Of a stretch of DNA of 10,274 nucleotides, positions 1 to 7,400 are shown one piece after another (position 1 is the first letter of the stretch; each line of letters opens with the position of its first letter). The notes under the pieces were generated by a model. It was not told the origin of the DNA. It did not search any database and saw nothing but the letters and a program-made list of their open reading frames with translations. Source of the DNA: an uncultured bacterium (lineage in GTDB: Bacteria > Bacillota_I > Bacilli_A > RF39 > UBA660); NCBI GenBank assembly GCA_905215145.1, contig CAJMOW010000036.1, forward strand, positions 1 to 10,274, read 5' to 3'. Position numbers and translations under genes: made by a program.

Positions 1-1463
1 AAATCATCTGCTACTAAAAATGAAGCAAAATCCATAAGTAAATCGTCCATTAAAGTATCAGATATTATTCCTGCAGAATTAATTTCTCCAGTATCAGGAT
101 TATATTTTAAATTTAAAGTATTACTGCCTTCTGTAATACTAATATTAGTTCCAATAATATTAATATCGTATTTTCCTAACTTATTTTGAAAGTTAGTTTT
201 ATTATCAATTCAGTAAGTACTTGCAGCTTTAATAATATCTGTAAGAAAATATCTCTGTATTTGTACAGGTCGATCAGTTAAATTCTTACCAGTTAATTCT
301 CCAGTTAAGTTATCCTTACCATAACTAATATAACTTGACAATACCGTCTTATTCATTAGATGTGTATACATTTGCTTAATTGGAGTAGCCATTTTATCTG
401 AATAGATAAATTTAGCAATACCTCTTAACTTATTTTGTAAGTAAGTTGTATGTTCTGGCGCTACAGATTTAGTTGCTAGTGCATTTAAATATTTTCCAAT
501 AATTTTACTCATATCCATATTGCCCTCTTTAGCTATTTCATCAACTATTTCAGGGTCAACACTTTCCTCCATAAATAATTTTACTTTACCCATAGCTGAA
601 TTAAATCCAGATAAGGTAATAGCTGTATTTTCTATAATAACACCGTCTTCATTAACTTCAGGAAAATATGAAAGTAAAATTTTTGCAAGGTCACTGACAG
701 ATTCTTCAGCACCCATAAACTCATTATTACTAAAACCAGTATAGTGTGTAACATTAGGTCCATCATAATTATAACGTCCTATAGCATAAGTTGAACTGTT
801 TTTATATTCTGGTTTAATAGAAATAAATGGAGTATATAATCTCAATATATCATCAAAAGTTTTTAATGTTACATATGCATTATATGCATTAAAATATTTT
901 TGATCTTGAGTAAGTCCTGCATTTTTAATGTAGGCTTCATATTCTTTTATAGTATCTTCAAATACATTAATAATAGATTTAGGCTCTGAGTCAATGCTAA
1001 TAGGATTTAGAGGTTTTCCCATGAACTCACTAATAATAGATAAAAGTTCTTGTTTATATTTAAAAATTCCAGTATTTAAATTGGAATAACTTCCTAAAGT
1101 AGCATTTGCATCTATAAAAGAATCAGAATTAATATCAAATACAGACATAGAAATAATCTTTTTTGCTGTATCATCAATCATTTTATTATATTGTCTTGAA
1201 TTATCAATATAATATTGTTGAGGTGAAGATCCTTCAGGAGGAAGTTCAATACCTAATCTACTACTAATCTTTTTAGGTTCAGATACAGGTGTTGGAGCGG
1301 AGTCTGTATAGACTCCACTCGCAAACATATTAAACACCTCATCTGGATTTGTAAAATGCTCATTTATGAACACTTTAAACGCATTTAAATCTGGTGAATC
1401 ACCTCTAAGTAAGTTCTTCAGTAACGGATAATATACTGAAGAATATCCACATTTAACATTCAT
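1..1463 (-). CDS. Uncharacterised large protein, TGA read as Trp (3' partial)
   Basis: The ATG at 1461-1463 opens a frame that runs off the left edge, giving 487 visible residues and no stop in the window. A single in-frame TGA at 210-212 (residue 418) would truncate it under the standard code; reading continues cleanly beyond it, so I read it as Trp. I do not recognise a family. A Pro/Ser-rich stretch (about residues 55-85, including PTPVSEPKK) follows the first helical segment. The rest looks mostly alpha-helical and soluble, rich in Asn, Tyr, Lys and Ile, with no signal peptide or clear membrane segment. There is no TGG Trp codon in the visible part. The start is chosen because it is the first ATG after the upstream frame and overlaps the end of the giant protein by 11 nt, suggesting co-translation in one operon. 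It is probably another large protein of the same module, but that is inferred from position only. Confidence 0.85.
210..212 (-). other. In-frame TGA (Trp) in the downstream gene
   Basis: This TGA follows KAASTY and is followed by an open frame (IDNKTNFQNKLGKYD and onward) to the left edge with no TAA or TAG. It is the only TGA in the visible part of this gene and supports the same recoding in a second protein. Confidence 0.85.
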
Positions 1464-1485
1464 TATTTTCTAATTTTGCTATTAA
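1453..1485 (-). other. Overlapping stop/start junction without Shine-Dalgarno
   Basis: The TAA of the giant gene (1453-1455) lies 11 nt inside the next gene, whose ATG is at 1461-1463 in another frame. The 20 nt upstream of the ATG are A/T-rich (AATTAGAAAATA just before it) and have no GGAGG-like sequence. This is typical of Bacteroidetes-type initiation or of termination-reinitiation coupling. No promoter or terminator fits in the junction, so both genes should share one transcript. Confidence 0.75.
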
Positions 1486-4400
1486 GTATTTCTGTACGTT
1501 TTCTCTTAACTCATTAAGAGTTTCATTTGTACTAACTTCGTTATAATATGTACTTGCTACAGTTTCAGTTACTTCTGTATTTTGCATTAAAGCTTTAAGA
1601 TACATTAAAATATTAGGACTTGATTTATATAAGTCTTTTACAGAATTTAAATAATCTCTAAGTTCTATATATTCATTCATTGTATTAAACTCTCTAATTG
1701 AGTAAACTCCATCTTTATTTTCAAGTACAAAATTCTTTGAATTATTGTTCAAAGATACTAAAAATGGTACAAATTTCAAATTATTTCTAGAGATAATTGT
1801 AACATCATCTGGATTCTCTCCATAAACTTGTTTAAACAAATTCTTAAGCATAGGAGTAAGATCATCCTTTATCTCCTTCATTACAATTTCAGGATTGTTA
1901 GAATCTCCAACAATTTGAATTATTGTATAATTTGGAGTAGTAACTTTATTTAATATTTCATTATTAACATCATTAACGGTTGATTCTAATAAGTCTATAT
2001 TTGTAATTTGTTTATTTACTCCAAACTGGTTAAACGCCTCATTAATTTTATTAATCTTTTGACGTTGTAAATCCTCTTGAATAGCTTTTTCAGGATTAAC
2101 TTGAATTTTGTCATAATCTATAATAAAATCGTTTCCTATTAAGTTAGAAGCATTCGTAGAATATAGTTTATTTGCAGTATCTACTTCATAGTAGAATTGA
2201 GATCCTGGAACTACTTTAACTGCATCATCAAATACGTAAATTCCTTGCTTAAAGTTTGGATTATTTTCAATATGTTCTTGAAGTTTTTCAGTTTTTCCAA
2301 CAAAATCCGCAAAGATATTATATATCATAAATGATGGATCATTAAATTCAAATTTACCAACTCTACTAATGTAACCTGTTTGCATTAACATTTGGTTAGA
2401 ATCAAAAGATCCAAACTCGGTATTTAGTAAAGAATCAAAATCAGAATAAGTTTTTCCATTAACAACATATTGTCCATTCTCCATAGTTACTATTCTTTCA
2501 GTAACGTTTCCTCTATCAGCTTGAGTTACTTTATCTTCATAAGTAACTCTAATAGCATTAGTATATCCTGATTGTGTATTTAATAATGCTCCTAATCTAA
2601 ATAATATAGTACTCTTATAAGGAGAGAAATATGCAAGTGAAATCAATTGTCCAGCTCTTTCTCTGTTAAGATTATTTCTAACTTTAACATTTTTGTCTCC
2701 TGCTTTTCTTTGTGCATTAAATAAATTAACATTATTAATTGCAGTATGAATTATATTATCTAAAGAAGCAACACTATTTATTCCTATTAATCGAATTCTA
2801 GGATCATTTTGAACAGTATTTAAAATAGTTCCGTCTTCTGCTACTTGTGCTTTTAAGTGAGCTTCAAATTCCTTTTGACTAACTAATGGATCAGCAGAGA
2901 ATAACATAAATGTATTTCCTCTATTCTGATACATAAATGCATAGTTTCTTGAATCTGCTTCAAATGTGTTTCCTACTCATTTAATATGATCCTGCCAATC
3001 TGACTTACGTACTACTAAAGATACTAATTTTCCGTAAGAAGAGAATAAACCTCCTTTATTTAAGGCACTTGTATTAAAGTTAGATACATCAACAGTTGTT
3101 AACTCTCCTTCTCTTGTAAACTTAGCATAACTTCCAATTGTAAAATCTCCTGTATATATTCCAAATCTTGGAGTTGTAAACAATAGAGGAATTTGTGCTG
3201 TTTTATCTTTTATCTGAATTTTTGCTACTAATAATCCTCTTCGCCCATTATCATATGGAACTACTTCAAAAATAGGTTTAGTTTTTAGTGCAGTTTCTAG
3301 TTCACTAAAAGCACGACCCATAGCTCTATCTTTATTTAAAGCTTGTCCTAATCGTACAATTTCTCTTGGATTTTTATAATATCCATATTTAAAATAAGCA
3401 GCAATTAAATTTAAAGCTCTAATATATTTAGGAGCTGCAAGTTTACCTTTTATTCCTAATATATTAAATAAAGAAGATTCTGTAGCTTGATCATAATTTC
3501 ATAAATTATTTAAATAGAAATCTGCAATATCATTCCATTTAGAAATATTTAAAGGATTATCTGTTATTCCTATATTCTGAGGAACTTCTTCAAGTATATC
3601 TACAGGAGGAGTAACAGATTGTTCAACATTAGGAGCATGTACTGGATTTTGATCTGTAACAGGAGGTTGTTCTCCAGTATTACTATTGAATGTTTGTTCA
3701 CTTTGTGTTTCAGATATAGTATCTTTAGTTTCTGATTCTACAGAAGCTTGTCTAACTGATTCTTTAGGAGATTCACTAACTACTTCTGCTTCTGGTGTAG
3801 GCTCTACTCTTGGCTTAATATTTTGTTCTGAAGTTGGCAGAACAGGCTCAGCTACAGTTGGATTTGGATTTACTTCCTCATAATCAATAGATTCGGGACT
3901 ATTCTCTAATAACTTAGTTCTTCAATCTTTGAAATCACTAATTTGTTCAGGAGATACTTCAATACTTCCTGCACTTGTCATATCATTAATTGTGTTTAAC
4001 TTTAAGTCTAGACTAATTCCATTATCTACAATAATTGTACCTTTTGTAGAACGTTGAGTTAGTGTATATAAATCCTTAAGAGTTAAATAATGTTTTCCAC
4101 TTGTATCTTTCCAACTCTTGTCTATGATTGCAAATTCAAATTCATCACCTTGAACACTATCTAATCCTACTACCTTAACATTATTAATAGCTGTATATTT
4201 AGCAGGATTATCAGTTATAATTGCAATATCATTAGATAACTTAGATAACTTTTCTACTATTTTAGGTACTTCATCTGAACTATTAATAAATTTCTCTCCA
4301 CCAAATGTTTCAGTAGTTTCAAAATATTTAAGTTTAATACTATTTTCAGATAATATCTGTTTCGTTAATAAATCGATCTCACTTTCAAGCATACTTGGAT

Positions 4401-7400
4401 TATCATAGTATTTATCTCAAGTTTGATCTAATATACTATTTAAAATAGTATAGTTGTCATATTTTGCAATATTATTTGGACGTAGAGGAGCAGTTAAGTT
4501 TGGAGTACGTGTAAAATAAGTATCCTCAATTCCTAAATTTCTTCTTGCATTTTCATAGAAAATATAAGCTGAATTTTGTTTATAATCTCCTAATCCAACA
4601 ATTAAGATATTATTTTTATTTGCCCATCTTGTAATTAATTCAAGATCAATTTTAGAAAACTGACTAATTTCATCAATAAATATGATTCTATTCTCAGTTT
4701 CTGCAAACATTGTAGCTGGATTTAATTTTAAATCCTTAAGAGTATATGTAGGTATTTCATCATTTCCAATAACTTTATTAATATCTGATTCAGAAATTTG
4801 TTTTCCTAGAATCTGTTCAATTAATTCTGCTTTTGTATATGATAAACCGTCATGCTCAATTGCTGCAGATAATCGATCTGTTTGTTTTCTTGTTGGAGCT
4901 ACAGTTACAATTTTATATGCAGGCATCATTTTACGTAGTACATAAGCGACACCTTGTGTTTTACCTGTACCTGCTCCTCCAAATGTTGCAATAAAGTTTA
5001 ATAACTGACTTTTATTCTGTATATAGCTATCATCTGATGTAGCTTTTGCTTTTGCAGATAAATATTTAACAAATTCATTAAATAAATCTTTTCTTTCAGA
5101 TGTTGCATGTATTAATCTAATTGCATATTCCTGAGAAAAAATTGGAGCTTTATTAAATGATTCATCAGTAATAACAGTTTTTAAGTTGTTATAGAAATTT
5201 GCAGAAGGATATGCAATTAAAGACAATAAATAAACTGCCTGATCGTAATCAGTAATTGCTTCAGTATCTCTAGCAAGCTTAGTAGGTCTTGCTGTAATTA
5301 AAGAAGTTGGTTCGAATAGTGAAGTGATGCGGTCAACTATTTCGCTATTAGATAATTTTTGATCATCTATAAGTTGATAGATTTTGGTTTCTAATCTAAT
5401 AGAAGCCTCTTCAAATTCTTTAAAATTACTCTCCTTAATTTCTCCTGATGGAAAATCTGATTCAGCAATTAATTGGTTAAGATCTAAGTTAAATAATGAT
5501 GCAAACTTATCTTTGATTACAGAATTTTCATTATTAAGCAACAGATTTGTAAATCTCTGTCTCATATTAATAGCGATATCTTTCTGTTCTCTAATTTTTT
5601 GTGCATTATTATTTTCTGCAATATTTATTAATGTATCAAGTCTAACTTTAATTGCTTTAAGATCTGAAGACATATTAACTGCAGTTTCTGTATCAATTTC
5701 TGCAAGCAGATCTTTAGCTAATTTTTTCTTGAACTTATTAATTTGAGTGTTATATCCTCCATCTATAGAAGCAATAACAAGAGAATTTAAAATATCAATA
5801 AATCTACTGGTTTCTTTAAGTCTAGTTAAAGCATCCTTATTATTAATAATATAATCCTCTAATGAATCACTATTAAGGTAACTATTATACTCTTTTACAA
5901 TCAAATTAACAATATTTTGACTAATTCCATTAGTAGATACTGCAAATTTTTCTAATAACTCATATGCAGGGGATACCTTAATTTCAGATTTAAGATCTGA
6001 AACCTCATTAATAAAATCAATAAACGTTCTTCCAGATATTCTCGGAATAATTCCAGCTAATATTTCATCTGCACTTTGTCCTAAAAAGTCTGATAAATTT
6101 ACTAATCCATCACTTTGTAAAAGATTTTGATATGCAGTTTTAATTTGATTTATATCTCCTTTTGATACAATATCTTGAAAAACAGCTAAGTCATTTACAA
6201 TTCCAAGAGTCATTGACTCATAGCCTACACTATCACCTTCTGTTCTTTCTATATATGTATTAATAGCTTTTTCTCAATTAGCTGCAGCAATTCCTTCAGT
6301 AAATCCATTTACATAAAAATAACTCTTCATTAATGCAACAAGGTCTACATCTGTTACATCAGTATATAAAGAATTGGTCTTTAAATAGTTTAAGAAGTCA
6401 ATATAGCTATTTGCATATGTATTTAAGGCAGCTTCATTATCAGCTATAAATGTATCTGGTCTAGCTAATACTTTTCTACCTTCTTCACTCAGCTCCTGAG
6501 TTAATCCAAATTCATGTCTTTTAACTAAGAAATCTTTGTAGTTTTCAGTTAGTTGTAATTTAGTTTGAAGTTCAGATACTTCTTCATTAATTTCAACTCC
6601 TTCAGGAAGTTTAGAAATAGCTTCATCTATTTGTGCCTTTAGATTAGCAATTTCTTTATCAATATTTTTAATACGATTAGTTTGAATAGTTTCACCTGGA
6701 GCATAAGCTTTACTTAAGTCTACAGTTTTTTGAGATACAGCTACTAAATCTTGTGCAATAGATTCATTTAGACTATTAAATAAATCATACGCAGCAAACA
6801 CCTTTGTTTTCTCAGTTGATTTAGAATATTTTTCATATTCTTCTTTAATCACAACTTTTTCATCAGATGTTAATTGATCGAAGTCTTTCTGATATCGAAC
6901 TTTAGTAAAATTATGAATACCTAAGTCATCAACAAAAGCAGTTGCTAATGCAGGAGTAGCTGCAAATCTTGCTTGCCCAAAATAATAGTCATTAAGTTCT
7001 CCAGAGACTATTTTATCACGTCTTGCTCTTAAATCATCAAGTTTTGCTTTTAGTCTTTGAAATTCTACATCATTTTGAGCTGCTGCTATTTTGTTATCAA
7101 CATCTTTAGGAGTTTTAGACTCAAGTTCAGTAGGAGTAATCTTAGATTCTAAAGCTACTTTAGTTTTTAAAATATCCTCTGTAAGATCATTCCAATCAGA
7201 GAATATTTTACTATAAACTCCAGTTTCAATTAACTGATTTTTAAGGCTTTCTCTCTGAATATTCTTAGCTAAATTTTCAGTTACATTAATACCAGTCATA
7301 GCTGATAATGCTTGTAACTCTTCATCAGAAATGTTTAATCCCTCTTCATTGATAATACTATCAATTCTATCAATGTAACTATTAATTTGGTTGTAAATAA

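Noticed and set aside
520..744. Plus-strand short frames (for example 520-744, 3686-3883, 4682-4945, 5384-5746, 7894-8076, 8507-8713)
   Set aside because: All lie antisense to the two minus-strand genes, are Ser/Ile/Leu-rich shadows of them, and lack recognisable domains or initiation signals.
3580..3921. Tandem DNA repeat in the biased linker region
   Set aside because: The bias is at the amino-acid level (Pro/Glu/Thr/Val). I see no regular nucleotide period.
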